Source of the DNA: Pseudophaeomoniella oleicola
Lineage: Eukaryota; Ascomycota; Eurotiomycetes; Phaeomoniellales; Phaeomoniellaceae
NCBI GenBank assembly: GCA_003868215.1
Contig: QWDQ01000001.1
Location: forward strand, 806,001 to 870,000
Direction: 5' to 3'
DNA: 64,000 bases
The notes beneath the pieces are model-generated. The model did no database searches, was not told the DNA's origin, and was given only the letters and a program-made list of their open reading frames with translations. The translations under genes were made by a program, and so were the position numbers. Shown here piece after piece: positions 43,646 through 56,351 of this stretch (positions are counted from its first letter, which is position 1; the number at the start of each line of letters is the position of its first letter).

Positions 43646-46374
43646 ACCTGAATGGGCCGTGTGTATTTAATTGGGTGACTGGATGATTGGGTCGATAAAG
43701 ATATAAAAGGAAGGAAAACTTGCTTTCCAATTCGTAATTGTCTGGGACCATGAGCGTGTTTGTTGAAAGGACCGGAACTGTGATCCCGAACTATCTTGTT
43801 GTTTGCATGTGCTGGGTTGGGCATCATCGAGCATGTTGTTGCTTCTCATGGGCCCTTGACAGTAGCCAGAGCATAGATATCTAGGTACAATTCAAGGCGA
43901 GATCTCCCCTATGACGATCACAATGGTTATCTTGACCCTTCCACTTCCACCTTCGGCGGTTACCCGATTAGGACATTATATCTACAAAGGCACAAGGCAG
44001 GTAGGTCAGAAGCATCGATCGATCCGAGTCAAAGCGATCGGACCTTGAGTATTCTCGAGATGAGTGCGCCATGTGGCCAACTGTTGTTTGCTTGACGGAA
44101 CAGAAAAGCGCTCCTTCCCGTCTACAGGTGATGGGGCCGGGCGAGGTTGGACCTCTCTCGTTGCGAAGCGAAGGAAGCGAAGCGCCCATCTATCACACGC
44201 AGTGCCAAGGCGTCAGTGCCCCAACTGGTCATCTGCAATGCTCCTCGGAGAATGGACCGCAATTCCTTTTCTCTTCTTCTACTCTCAATGTGATTCCATA
44301 TGGAATGGGCTTTATTCATACTGCAATTGACATCGTTGTCGACTTATATCATTCATCATTTGGAGATACAAGTCAGATTGACAGCTGACTCGACTGATAC
44401 GTAGTATATCACATAGCGACAATCCAAGTCAAAAATGAGGCAAACTTGCAGCACTTGCTTTTTCAACGTTTTGACGCCTCGGACGCCTCTTTTTTCCCTC
44501 CTCCCCATTTGGCTGCATGCATGGACGGGTGGTCCATCAGCCAATCCTCTTGAGAGTCTGCCTCAGACGAGGTAGTGAGGTAGTGCCCATTGCCTGTGCG
44601 GGAAAGTCAACCCAAAAAGTAAAGCCAGCGCGAGCCGGACGGACCATCGAGCCCATGTCTGGCACCATGGGATGCCGGATCGACTCGTGGTCTATTGCGA
44701 CTATTACCCCAAAAAGCCTAAACCTCTTAGATGCATGATCCTACTGTAACTCTCGACGAGAAAGAGAGCCAATGAGCCCACCTCACGACAACTCATAGGT
44801 GAATAGTGTCTGGAGAGGATATTTGGGTATGCATTACGATCACGAATCGTTGCTCTCGATGAATATATAACCCTATTGGTACATGGCACGTGAAGGAACC
44901 ACAATGAGATCTGCGCTTTTCCTACTACGTAGTAAGGAATTCGACTCGATGTTGAACCTTCCCATTAGCAGTCGATCAATCATGACCCTGTGGACGGGTA
45001 TCTACCTCGCTACATCAATTCTGGAGACGAAAGAACCTGTTAAAAGGCAGTCCAGCCAAAGAGCTCCATACCCTTCGTCCATATGCAGGTTGCTTCTCCG
45101 TTGCAGCACCGCCGATATTGAATAGTCATGATATCGCGGCCTGGTGTCAAAACGGTTACGACATCGACCATAAAAAAGTACGAAGAAAGATGATCAACGA
45201 TTGCTTTTTCGGAAAGACGGGCATTTGCGAAACCCAGCAGTCGTCATACTCATACGACCACAGCAATGTGAATGAGACCAAAGGGGGCTTGGTCGACAGA
45301 TGATGTGTTGGAAAGCATCGCCGGCATTAGTCGTGTGCATGCTTAACGGATCCGACTATTTGTAACATGCTCGTAGCTGACAGCGGACGGGAAAGATGAG
45401 CTGCCCGCGTACCTGACCGCTTATCCTCCGATCCCGCTCCCCTGCGTCAAGAAACTGATTTGGATCTTCCTCCGGTGCTTTGAACCTGTGATTGTGAATC
45501 AAGCATGTTCCGTCTCCTGGTCAACTGAGCCTATACGAAACAGACCGCCTTCTTGAAGGTGGTACACATCCCACGCAACTTATGCAGCATCGTGATTCCT
45601 AGCACTACCAATCTGTGGAGTTAGCCGAGTGAACCAAGTGGACTCATATCCGACGTGGATGCGCCAAAGCACTGGCCCTCAATTCATCAAAATCGGCACG
45701 GCCCAGGTCCGGTCTCATATATACACCGCCAGAAACCCCTCAATCGCTGAGTCCAGTCCTTGGTTGCTGCAGCCACGCCTACAAGCTATAACACGTAGCG
45801 AAGTTGCAGTGTTCTGTCGACAGCAGATCAGCTTCAAAAGATGATTCTGTGGGTAAACTGGAGAGGCTAAAGCGGGATTGCCGACGAATCCCCAAATCCA
45901 GAGGTGGCAGGGTACGTACAGCACAATAGTTACATGGCGAGCATGACAAAAGCTGCGCATACCGATCCGTGGCTTTTATACAGTAAACTTGGAAGAGAAT
46001 AGAAACCGAGCATGTCAGATCTTCTGTAATGGACCCTGTAGGATGATTCGTTGAGTGCACCGTGCAGATCCAAGGCATCCTATGTACACATCGGCTACAA
46101 CTTGTCGGGATGGAGGTAGCTCCAGGCACGTACTTGAGGACTACAGTGCAACATGGTTACTGTATTAATGCCTCAACCTGCAACTTTAGGCGCCTGACTA
46201 CCTTGCGCATTCATCCATCCGTCAGCAGGATGGCGGATACATCATGGAACAAGAACGGACTTAGAGTCGGTGCCAGAGTCGTCAGTGGCAGGATATGAGT
46301 CGTGGTGATGTAGGTGGCCTTACTACGACGATTTGTTGTTTGTGAGCAAATGCATGTCCTGCACAGTGCCTCTT

Positions 46375-46413
<39 letters not shown>

Positions 46414-47976
46414 CTTCGATGTGAAATAGGGTCGGGTAAGTTTGAAGTGGCTGACTGTCCATTACCGTCGGAGGCGGCATACCCGCAAAGGTAAAGCGAG
46501 CAGAGATGAGGTATGTGGTAACGTACAGTACTCTGTCGGGGATGAGGCCACTTTACCTAGGCACGGGTATGTACCTATCTTGGCCTGCCTTAACGTTGTA
46601 CTATGGTAGGTGTTATGCCTATTGCCCATGCCTCGATGCCTATGCCACTACAGTCAAAGTGGGTAAGGGAATGCCACCCCCGTAATTGGCGTGTTGTCGT
46701 AAGTGGATGGTGAATTGTGGGTGGCTCAGGCCTAGTGGCTCTTCACCATAACGTAGTACATACTACGTACAGTAGTAAACCAGTGACAGGATTCTCTTCC
46801 TACCGAACTTCTACTAACTACGTACTCCTCCTACGTATGTATTTGGGTGAGTAGGTGTCTAAGAAGATACCTGACGAGTGGCAGAGAGTATGAAACTGGG
46901 CATAACTGACCTAAGCCAATACTGGTCCAGATGAGTTGTTACTTGAACTAACGCGACCGCTGGTTCTACTTTACTCGACACACTAACTAACTTAACTCAC
47001 GAGAAAGTCGGTTCCGGGTCAGTTGCTGACTTGACTTGACTTTACTGTATCTGTAACTACTACGATTGTATGTACAAGTACCTTTCCCCATCCTGCCGTC
47101 ACCCCATTCCATTGCCCATTATTGTACTACGTATATCCTCCTCACCCGACCGACTCTACCAAGAAACAGACAGGGTCCTCATATTGATCTGGTCCTGCTC
47201 CGACATATTTCTCTCTCGACTCGACTGCCTTTTCATCTTTCTTTGCCTTTGACATCTCCTGCGATCCGTCGCCTGGATCTTCATTGATTGTGTAAATCCA
47301 GATCTGGCTAACATCCCGATACGACATAGTGTCTACTGTTTGCCTCTTCCAAGGCTTACTACATATCGGACTCTCCTAAGATCACCGACAATCGAATCAG
47401 TCGACGCTCTCACCCCCCTCTTCACCTCACTAATCCCACACCAAGCCTAAGCAACTTTTCGTTCGCCCTCTGAAGCCTGTCCATACTCCAGCTTCTCAGC
47501 ACCTCTACACGGGCGTGCAGAGCAAACCCACGTTCTCCAGCAAACGACACCGCAGCCTCACCCGCCACGCTGTTCGCTGCGACGTTCGCTACCATTCAGT
47601 CACTCTGACTGGCTACCCCGATCACCCATTACGACTGCCGTTTGGAGCCTTTTCCGCCGTTTTCTATTATAGTCCACCAAGCTCACCAGGTACATTTCTC
47701 GTGTGCAACCTTTGTCTTCCTTTGACGGTTGTCCTCGGCCCCAGAAAAAAACATACTACAAAATCTCGGCGGCAAAATCCCTGAACGTGAAGGAGGTGGT
47801 GATATTTACTATCACAATCACATCTCACCCAGGTCGTCAGGTGTTCTGTGTTGCCTGCAGATGACCTCGATCGCGACCGCCGCTTGTTGATAGCGGTCAT
47901 AGCCAGCCGACCTGATTCTGCCACAAGTTGAAGCAGCAGCCTCAAATCTCGACAATCCTCCAACCTACCTTTCAAC
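43646..47976. other. 4.3-kb gene desert
   Basis: I found no gene here. Frames are all under 120 codons with no domain. It contains palindrome-family copies near 44396-44409, 44923-44934 (perfect TACTACGTAGTA), 46751-46775, 46815-46836 and 47124-47134, plus a (TC)n microsatellite. The last ~600 bases (47350-47976) are C/T-rich and probably the promoter and leader of the J-domain gene. Confidence 0.55.
46377..46409. repeat. (TC)n microsatellite
   Basis: About 16 uninterrupted TC dinucleotides. Intergenic. Confidence 0.95.
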
Positions 47977-49962
47977 ATGTCCTCACCTCTACCTATAGAT
48001 CCTTATGAAGTCTTAGGAGTTTCACGAACTGCAGACCTCGCGGCTATTCGTTCGGCACATCGAAAGCTTGTTCTAAAGTATCACCCAGATCGAATCAAAG
48101 ATGAAGCAGAACGCAAAAAGGGAACGGAGGAATTTACGAAGGTACAGCAAGCTTACGAGCTTTTATCTGACGACAAGAAAAGAGTAGCATATGACAATGA
48201 GGTCAGGTTGGCGCAGTTGAAGAAGGAAATGATGGAGCGGGGAGGGCCAACGCGGTCGGCAACATATCCGTATCCCATGGCTCAACCCGCTGCATCTAGA
48301 GCGCCGCCCACATCTACTTACGATTACCGAGAGGGAAGGATGTATGAAGAGCGAAGACCGAGGTATTCAGACGACGACGATCGATATGCTGAGCCACCAC
48401 GAGCGTCTGCCCGGAAAGCGGCTCCGGCCTACGAGCGGAAACCCACAGCTCATGCGGAAGAGAAGAAGAAGAAGCCTTCGGAGAAGTCTTCAGAGAAGTC
48501 TTCAGGATTTTCGGAGTACATGGAGAAGAAACTTAGAGAGAAAGCTCGCCAAGCCAAAGAAAGAGCCGCACATTCGGAATCACAGAGACATCGAGACAAG
48601 GAGCGTAAACGAGACTCCGAGGACAAATACCACTCACGTCATAGGGCACATGTCGAGGATGACTCCAGCGATTCCGATACTATCTTCATCCCTAAAAGGC
48701 CGGAGCCCCCAAGAAGGAAAACGACTTACGATGATCGTTCAAGAGGCCGGAAAGAAGCATCTCCCCGGAGGGAAAAGAACAGCAGCAGACGTTACGCCAA
48801 GGACGAAAGCTCGTCAGATTCGGAAGACTACGATTCCAAGGACGATGAGTGGGAGCGCAGGCACAGAGATGCCCGGGAGTACATTTCGGAACGATCTGTA
48901 CCCGGAAGGCCCGGAGTCCTCCGTACCGATTCCGCCCAGTATTACAGCAAGCCTGGCAAAGACGTGCCCAAAGAAGCTCCTAAAGTGGATCCTAGGGAAC
49001 GCTCCGCGGGCAGAAAAAGTGGCAGCGAGAAGGATGATAGGCGTACTGGAAGATCGCGCTCGTCGAAAAGTCGGCCAGCTGAAGTTTCGCCTGCACGACG
49101 CAGCCCGCAGTCACGAAAGCCTCCGCCGATTCAAACGTCCACTTCTTCTCCGTCTGTCCTCAAGAACATGACCCGAGATGTTCCCATGCCACATCGATCA
49201 ACGACTGGCGAGTATCCATCTGAGCACAGGCGACCAATGGCTAGCATGAATCGGTCTAACACAATGCCCGTCCAAAGTTCCTCCCGGAAAGAGACTGCTC
49301 CCTCCAAGTCTGCGCCATCCAAGAGTTCGAAGTTGAAGCATTCGGAGACACATGATTCTGGATATGGAAGCTCCGGCCCTGCTACTCCCGACCATCCTTC
49401 GATAAGCCCACCAAAGAGCAGTAAGACCAGATATTTCATTGTGCCAGAGGCTGACGAACACAATCGAGGTCCTTCGCGCGCAGTGCCTGTTGATGATTAT
49501 CAGTCCCGTAGAGCAAGAAGTCCGCCTCGCGAGGAACGTGATCGGGAACGAGAACGTGACCGCGACCGCGATAGAGACAGGGAGAGAGAAAGAGAGAAGG
49601 ATAGGAAGCGTCCGGATCGTCCAGCGGTGAATACCAATGCTTCTTTCACGAAGGCATCGGAACGTTCGACACCGTACACAATGTCGCCAGAGGCCATTTC
49701 TGCACATGCTAATGTCTACCGTACAGACTCGGGAAGACCTAGTCTGCCTCGTGACGCCCCTCCTCTCACCCGTGGAACCTCTGGTCGTTATCCAGGCATC
49801 AAACCTACGAATGTCAGCTATTCTGCCCAACCCACTGCTGAAAATATCAAATATACTCGTTACAGTCCAGCAGACGTAAAGGATAGGGATCAGTTCCCCG
49901 GCTCCAAGTACAGCGACAATATTCATCAGCCGCGTACAGGTAGACGGGAGTCGATCTACTAG
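47977..49962 (+). CDS. J-domain (DnaJ-type) protein with long charged, disordered tail
   Basis: A single exon encodes 661 residues. Residues 7-75 are a J domain: [20 protein letters not shown], then [10 protein letters not shown] with the essential His-Pro-Asp, then [22 protein letters not shown] domains recruit Hsp70 and stimulate its ATPase. The remaining ~580 residues are Ser/Arg/Lys/Asp/Glu-rich and probably disordered, with a coiled-coil-like stretch ([20 protein letters not shown]) and a strict [19 protein letters not shown] repeat near residue 525. It has no zinc finger or DnaJ C-terminal substrate domain, so it is a class C J-protein. The RS/RD/RE character resembles splicing or nuclear-speckle factors, which is only suggestive. 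Several short frames on the opposite strand are shadows of the repeats. Confidence 0.9.
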   Translation: MSSPLPIDPYEVLGVSRTADLAAIRSAHRKLVLKYHPDRIKDEAERKKGTEEFTKVQQAYELLSDDKKRVAYDNEVRLAQLKKEMMERGGPTRSATYPYPMAQPAASRAPPTSTYDYREGRMYEERRPRYSDDDDRYAEPPRASARKAAPAYERKPTAHAEEKKKKPSEKSSEKSSGFSEYMEKKLREKARQAKERAAHSESQRHRDKERKRDSEDKYHSRHRAHVEDDSSDSDTIFIPKRPEPPRRKTTYDDRSRGRKEASPRREKNSSRRYAKDESSSDSEDYDSKDDEWERRHRDAREYISERSVPGRPGVLRTDSAQYYSKPGKDVPKEAPKVDPRERSAGRKSGSEKDDRRTGRSRSSKSRPAEVSPARRSPQSRKPPPIQTSTSSPSVLKNMTRDVPMPHRSTTGEYPSEHRRPMASMNRSNTMPVQSSSRKETAPSKSAPSKSSKLKHSETHDSGYGSSGPATPDHPSISPPKSSKTRYFIVPEADEHNRGPSRAVPVDDYQSRRARSPPREERDRERERDRDRDRDREREREKDRKRPDRPAVNTNASFTKASERSTPYTMSPEAISAHANVYRTDSGRPSLPRDAPPLTRGTSGRYPGIKPTNVSYSAQPTAENIKYTRYSPADVKDRDQFPGSKYSDNIHQPRTGRRESIY

Positions 49963-50860
49963 AACCAGATCGAGAGCACATGTGAGCTCAGATCATCATT
50001 CTGGTTCGTCTCGTATGCGCCAAACATCTCACCTCCATTTTCACATGCATCTGTCAGGGGCCAAGGATAGTGCATCAACGGTCCTTCATCCCTTTCCCCC
50101 CTCCCAACACCGAAATTACTTATATATTACCACTCGTTTCCACTGTACAAATGGTATCCTCTCCGTCGGGCGCTGATCGCCACACGTTCGCTGAATTATG
50201 ATGATGACGCTCACGAGATCGTCTTTTACGATGAATACGAGCATGGCCGGTCAGGGTTCGGAGTCGGAGTTTACGTTCTGATGAAATTGTGTTTCTATTT
50301 TTTCGTCCCATTATTTTTAATCCATAACGACTATCAAGAAACAAGGTCATGCCTGCCGACCATCGGAGGTGTTGATTGTCGAGAGGAGGGAGCGGTTGAC
50401 AAAGCTGTAATGGTGTTTGTTGTACCTACCTATTGTCTACGCGTCGATTAGGTAGACAAGCATTGCAGGTATCTATCAATCAAATTCAACAGAAGTCCAT
50501 TCTGAAATGAACTGAAACAAATCTCATTCTCGTTTTCCAAAAAAAAAAAAAAAAAAAAAAAACCCCATGACCATCATGCAAGAAAGAAAAAAAAAATACA
50601 GTAATTTTCAAAAAAGGAACCAGACCGCTACCACGATAAGATATGTATTAGGTATTTGGGCAGCATTATCAGAGGAGGAGGAGGAAGAAGAGGGTGAAGG
50701 AATTAAATTACTTTTTGATATTGTCTCTTTCTCTCTCTCTCTCTCTCTCTCCGTCCCAGCCCCATCATCACTGTTCAGTAGTAGTAGTAGTAGTAATACT
50801 GGTGGTGTTTGTTGATATATTACGTATTCTATTCTATTCTTTTATTATTATTTATTTTTT

Positions 50861-50891
<31 letters not shown>

Positions 50892-51219
50892 GGATACAAT
50901 GTATGAGATATATGAGATAGAGGAGGTCGCATTTGATCCCTAAGGGAGGGATATTTGGGAATCCAATGACCTACGCGTAAATGAATACTGCAGTGTACAC
51001 ACACGCGTTCGTTGATGATGATGAATGGGGGAGGGGGGAGGGAGGATAAGAACTGAACTGGTCGGTTCGCCCAAAGAAAATGTTTTAATTACAAGATAGA
51101 CATGTTTTCTAATTCCTGATCCAACAACGGCATGTTTTTTTTCCCTTCACGCAGACCGTTCCCTCTTTTCTCTCGGTCTATGTGCCTCTCTTGCTGTCAT
51201 AATCGTCGTCGTCGTGGTC
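49963..51219. other. Convergent intergenic region with homopolymer runs
   Basis: No gene. It holds an A24 run at 50539-50562, TC repeats near 50727-50752, a TAG repeat (50779-50793) and a T27 run at about 50865-50891, consistent with the 3' regions of the J-domain and BTB-like genes and with replication-slippage expansion. Confidence 0.6.
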
Positions 51220-52417
51220 TTATAGATGTTTTGCTGTTTGGTTGTTGTTGTTGTCCTTGTTATTCCTCGGTCTGAGAATTGAGGGTGGAGGGAAATGAGA
51301 AGAGGGAAGTGATGATGAGGAGGAGGGAGATTTAGGGTTAGGTGTTGGGGAAGGAGAGGTCGCATGGGCAGGATGAGCGGGAGGGGAGGACGTCAGTGTG
51401 GAGGTGGCAGGGTTGCTTAGATCTAGGTCGAGGTCGAGGTCTAAGTCGAGGGTTAGGGATAGGTGGAGTTGGGGATTTCTATTGAAAAGAACAGCAGTTG
51501 TTGTGCTGGTGATTGGCCAGGGTCCCGGTATCGTCGAAGAGGGTGCTGCTGCTGCTGCTGCTACTGCTGATGAGGAGGGCGGCGGTTTCGGGGTTGTCAG
51601 ATTGAGAGAGTTGTTTCTTTGACGAGACTGGTTGGATTGCTGCGGTGATGTACGGTGGTGGTGGACGGCGCTGAATCGTACCCTTTTCGGCAGACGAGGC
51701 TCGGTGGTGGGCTGAGACGGCTCGTGCTGGGATGTTGTACCGAGCATCGAGTAGGGAGCCATGGCCCTCGAGTTGGCCCCAATTATCGACGTTAACTGCG
51801 AGTGGACATCGGATAGCAATCTCTCTTTTCCTCGCAGGAATTGACTGAACATGTCGAATCTCGCTTTGTTCTTGGCCGTGTAACACGCCATGATGGACCT
51901 TGCCAAGCTCGCGGCTGCGAGCTTTTGGGCCACTCCGCAAGACGTCTCGGTGTATACTCTCCTGAGGTCGTCTTGTGAAACCAACGTACTGGTTATGTGA
52001 TATATATTGTTGAGCAATATCGGGAGGAGAGCCGGTATCACTAAGTGTTCTGCAGCGTCGTGTACGGCAGCAATTTGGAACAGAGAGGGTCTCTCGATGC
52101 GGATATCGGATGGCCTCCCTGATCGGTACGTATCATACATCCATTGGATTACACATTCATGCGCCTCCCAGCAGCCGTGTATGATGACATAGTCCTTACA
52201 TCGTTCATTGACATACTGTGCAAAATGGCCCGAGAAATACCGGATCAATGGGATCGAGACCGGAGCCCTGAGTGGCGTCGTCGTATTCGGAGAGCTCGAA
52301 GGGGCGTGATAGAGCTGGACAAACGGTCCAAGTAGAAGACTACCCCATCAATAAGAGACAGACTCAGTGAGGGTAGCTACTATACCTGTCATACGATTGA
52401 GCTATAGTGTGAGCCAT
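51220..52417 (-). CDS. BTB/POZ-like domain protein with disordered C-terminus
   Basis: Two exons (52417-52386, 52339-51220) encode 383 residues; the in-frame TTG at 52248 is not a start. The region of about residues 35-150 resembles the core of fungal BTB proteins: PLIRYFSGHFAQYV, then CWEAHECVIQWMYDTYRSG, then a helical DAAEHLVIPALLPILLNNIY. The usual first strands (the D-x-x-L/V-x-V part) are short or missing, so the fold assignment is moderate. From about residue 200 the chain is low complexity: Ala8, Ser runs, an LDLDLDLDLDL stretch from a 6-base repeat, and Pro/Ser/Asn-rich sequence. BTB domains usually mediate dimerisation or Cul3 binding. The first exon rests on an ATG plus a consensus-like 46-base intron. 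Confidence 0.65.
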
Positions 52418-53289
52418 CCCATCAGCGAACCCAATGGCTCAGTATATACTCTTGCTTTACTGGATAGCGACAGCTCTGATACTTGAGTACATATTCATAT
52501 GTCAACATGACAAATGCGATAAAGCTCTTCAACAGAAGAAAGCCAAAACAGTATAGTGTAGTAACAGTGTTGATGACGAAGAAGAAAAAGGGAATAATAA
52601 AGGAGACTTGTAGCTATACGTATATACACAACACAGCGCAGGAGATACGGACCAACCCTTGGTTGAGGCATGTTTATACGACGGGTAACTTCACCGTATG
52701 TTGACCGCGCCGTAAACAAATATAAAAGTGGCTGCTGTCATTTCTGGTGACGATGTCGATTTGCACGACGGTCGAGACGCGACGCTAACGATACAGCGAC
52801 CAACAGTGCTCAAGGAGCACCAGAGGCATGCTGGCCATCCACTTGGGTGTTGGACAAATGCTTTGTGTGACGGTGTGTTTGACGAGTTACTACCTTGATA
52901 TGATAATATACTTTTTGCAGGTCAAGAGCGAACGAAAGGCTGCTATATGTCATTAATGGTGCAATGAGTTGGAGTGGGATCAAGTTGACGATAGACGCTG
53001 CTATCAAATGTTTGTCACGATGCAGAAGCTGGTGGAAGACAAAGTGGAGAGGCGATGTTGCGGGAGAATGATTGTTCACGGCAATTGTTGTACTTTTTGA
53101 CCTTACTCAGACCAGCAAAAGAATGCAGGCTACTATGTGCTATTCCGATCCTCGTCTTGACTCTCCACTCCCCAAATATGTACACTTGCTTATATACACG
53201 AGACTCCCACATGTCGAAGTGATAATTTGTTTATACCATTGATGTCCTAGGATCGTGACATCTGCCACTGTCAACCCGATCCGGTGCTC
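52418..53289. other. Intergenic: BTB-like promoter and lipase 3' region
   Basis: 872 bases with no gene that I can support; all frames are under 90 codons. Confidence 0.5.
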
Positions 53290-55442
53290 TTAGTCCCCAG
53301 CGGATTCGACATCAACAGCAACACCTTTTGGGCCGTATTTCAGATGGCCTCCGCTCCGCCGCTTCGTGGAATGCCTCTTTAATTTTGACGTGCCAGAGCC
53401 CATGGTAGCGTCATCTTCTTCTATCTTGTCCTCTGACTTTCCTGGAGCAAAATGCATCCAGATATCGTCTGAACTGATATCAAGTTTCGACTTGTGTCTT
53501 TTCTCCCACCCTTGAATTCTTATCGACTTAAAGTCCCCTTTAAAACAACTGACAAGCCGACTAGGCCTTCTTATTCTAAATGCCAAGTGCTTTTGATGTT
53601 TCGGCTTTCCGTGCATTGGTAAGGAATCGATCATTGCCACGTCTAGAAGTCCAGCTGTCTTTGAAGCATGCTCTACTGCCGCCATACGCTCGGGTAAAAC
53701 CTTTTTGAGGAACTCTAAAGATGCGCGGATATTGACCTCGATGGCTCGATGGGGTGGCACGGTCGTATGCAGTGTGGCGGAAACTACATGCGGATATAGT
53801 AACGGAAAGTCGGATTGGGATATATGAACCGTGCCTTTAACTGTGAGGAGATAAGAAGAGTGGCCTTGGGTGTCGTCTTGAGAAGATGTAGTCTGAGCTC
53901 CGCGAGTATCGCGAGTAGCGGATTCTTTGATGAAAGACATTGCTTTGTTGAAATTGTCTTCCCAATACATAAAAGCTTCTGAGTTGATACCAAGAAGAGG
54001 GCAACTGATCCGCGTATCCGTGGTTCCCGGTGGTCGTACGGGGGCACTGCCATTGTCAGCCTCATTTCAGTTTGAATGATCACGAACTCACCCCCAGATG
54101 TCGTATATAATTCCTTGAGTAATGAAGGGAAAGTCCTTCTCACGTTCCCGTAATATCTCGACGGTGGTAGCCGCTCCGAACGAATGTCCAACCATTGTCA
54201 CTTGTTGAAGGTGGAAGCGATCTTTCCATTTAGACCAATCAACCCCAGTTAGTCCACGAGTACTCGATCCAGTGTGGCCCTTCCTTCTGAGGTTTTGCCG
54301 CGCTATGACTTCTCCTTCACCGTCCCGAATCTTGCACATCACCTCATATGCCTCCTTGATCTCAGCCTTCCGCATTGTCAACTGGGCATTTCGAAGGTCG
54401 TGGTCAACTCCTTTGTCATTGGAAGGAGACGTATCAAACGGGTTGTCTGCAACGTGTCAGCTGCGTCTTCAGAAGCCATCATGTAAGACAACTCGGCCCG
54501 AGTTGGCCTGATAAGTTACCTTTTGGAAATATGTAGTCGACATATCTTGATGAATCGCCCCGTAATTCGCCTTCTGGATTCGCCTTGCCAATATCTTCCT
54601 CATCTTGCGGCTCTCGAAGTACATAAGTCCGTGGAGCGCTACCGTCTCGATGTTCCACGGCACAGACAACGAAGCCGAAGCTGGCGAACTCGCCGCACAC
54701 ATGGCTATAGGCAGTCCTAGTCCCACCCAGCCCATGACTGAAGATCATCAGAGGGAATGTGGGCTCTGAGTCTTCGGAAAATCCAGGCGGGGGCTTTCCC
54801 TTCTCGTTTTTCACTCTAAAACCGCCCTCCCTAGCCGTAATATCCGGTGCCCAATGTTGTGCCGGGGGAGCATTACGAAAAGCTGGCAACTTTGTAGGCA
54901 TCGTAGTGGCTGCGAACCATAATTCGGCAATCGAGGAAGGAATTCCAGCAAACTTGCCGTAGCCATCTGCAGTCTTCCTTCTAGGTCTTGGAAGCCACGT
55001 CAAACGCGACCAGCCTTTCTGACCAGATCCATCATCGCCTACTCCAGAACCTATCGCAGATGGATAGTAAATGCACATGAGCACGGTCTCGAGCTGCAAG
55101 TAGTCCTTGTATGCTTCTAGGCCGCAAGCAAACGAGCGAGGACACTCGACGGGTACCTCAACCTCCATGACACCAACCTGATTATCGTCAGCTCATCATT
55201 ATCACACTGGTCCAGCAACATCAACACAACTAAATGGGGATTAACGGGTAGATGTGAGTGTCGGAATCTTTCCTTACGGAATATGGGCCAGCATATATCG
55301 GTAGTGTTCTCGCGAAAGGTCCCAGTGGGATCTTTTCTCGCAGACTCCTTGGAGCTTTGGCCTGGACACTTGGCTCATGGGAGCCAGCCTTGGATCCTGA
55401 AGAGTCATCCTGGCTGGAGGTATTATCGGTGGTCGAAGTCAT
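53290..55442 (-). CDS. PAF-acetylhydrolase-type lipase (alpha/beta hydrolase)
   Basis: Four exons (55442-55278, 55177-54520, 54446-54092, 54046-53290) encode 644 residues. The family removes short or oxidised acyl chains from phospholipids. Visible signatures: [20 protein letters not shown] at the domain start, the oxyanion stretch [17 protein letters not shown], the nucleophile elbow [11 protein letters not shown] (Ser363), and [10 protein letters not shown] supplying the catalytic His. The catalytic Asp is expected in the region after the fourth strand ([17 protein letters not shown]). All splice joins fall in conserved words (YSVGV, FPKDNPFD, IWGAPV). The first 45 residues are Ser-rich with no signal peptide. 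The last ~100 residues are basic ([14 protein letters not shown]), longer than animal plasma or type-II enzymes and typical of fungal forms. Probably intracellular. Confidence 0.93.
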
Positions 55443-56351
55443 CTCCAGACCGCCGGGGGACTGGTAGAGCCAATGTTATTGTTGTCGACTTTCAGATATC
55501 ATATCTGTATGTAAAGGCTGAATTAGAGGATGGCTTTATCTTTGTGCCAGCGGCGATGAACATGCAATTAACCACCCGAAAAGAAAACTTGAAAATGGCG
55601 ACGAGCGTATACGACAAAGTTGCATCATTGAAGTACTTCAACATTCGAGTCCCAGCGGTAAGAACCTCTTGAGGGCGAAGACAAGTTTGCAATGAAGTTG
55701 ACACGATGAGAAGATTCGAACATGAAGTCCACTTTTTTCGTATGTTAGAAATACGAGCGCATGTTCACGTCGCCAGGGACTTGGTTTGATGTTACCGTTT
55801 ATGTTTGATCTTACGGGGTTGAGCCGCCTCGCCGGAGCAAAGGTACAATCTCAAGATTAATTACAAGACCCCTGTAGTGCCCAGCTTCAGCTATGACGTA
55901 GGCCTTCAATGAGGATCTATCCAACAATGAATAATAATTACTATACATCCCAATGGATATGCGCCACCTTACTGTACCTACTATGTAGATACAAATGACA
56001 TACGTATCATCTTCTACTCTTTCTTCAATAGCAGAACATAACTCATTCTCTGTTGGTACAGGAGATGTGACACGAGATACACAAGCAATCCCTCTCGGAT
56101 ATTATTTCCATACCTCTGAGCTTGATCACATCCGATACTATCTGACTAGTACGTATACATCACAGACCTCTATTCCACGGGTCTTCTATCCCCCAGGAGC
56201 CAAAGGTGTCCTGAACAATGCAGAAATGCTTATGTAGATCGGCTCCGCGAAGAGTAGTCAAAAGTTATTATTTCTTTGCAAACAAATCTATTTTGCACAT
56301 ACAGTCCGAAAGCTCTCCAACGCCTGGCCTAATCGTTGATGCCATGTCTTG
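55443..56351. other. Intergenic: lipase promoter and DUF3431 3' region
   Basis: No supportable gene in 909 bases. Plus-strand frames near 55.3-55.7 kb overlap the lipase first exon and have no domain. Confidence 0.5.

Noticed and set aside
49198-49926. 242-codon frame opposite the J-domain gene
   Set aside because: It is the mirror of Arg/Asp/Ser repeat codons in a gene with a clear domain on the plus strand.
50539-50891. Poly-A and poly-T runs as traces of a retroposed element
   Set aside because: No coding remnant, no target-site duplication and no repeat body next to them; simple slippage tracts explain them.
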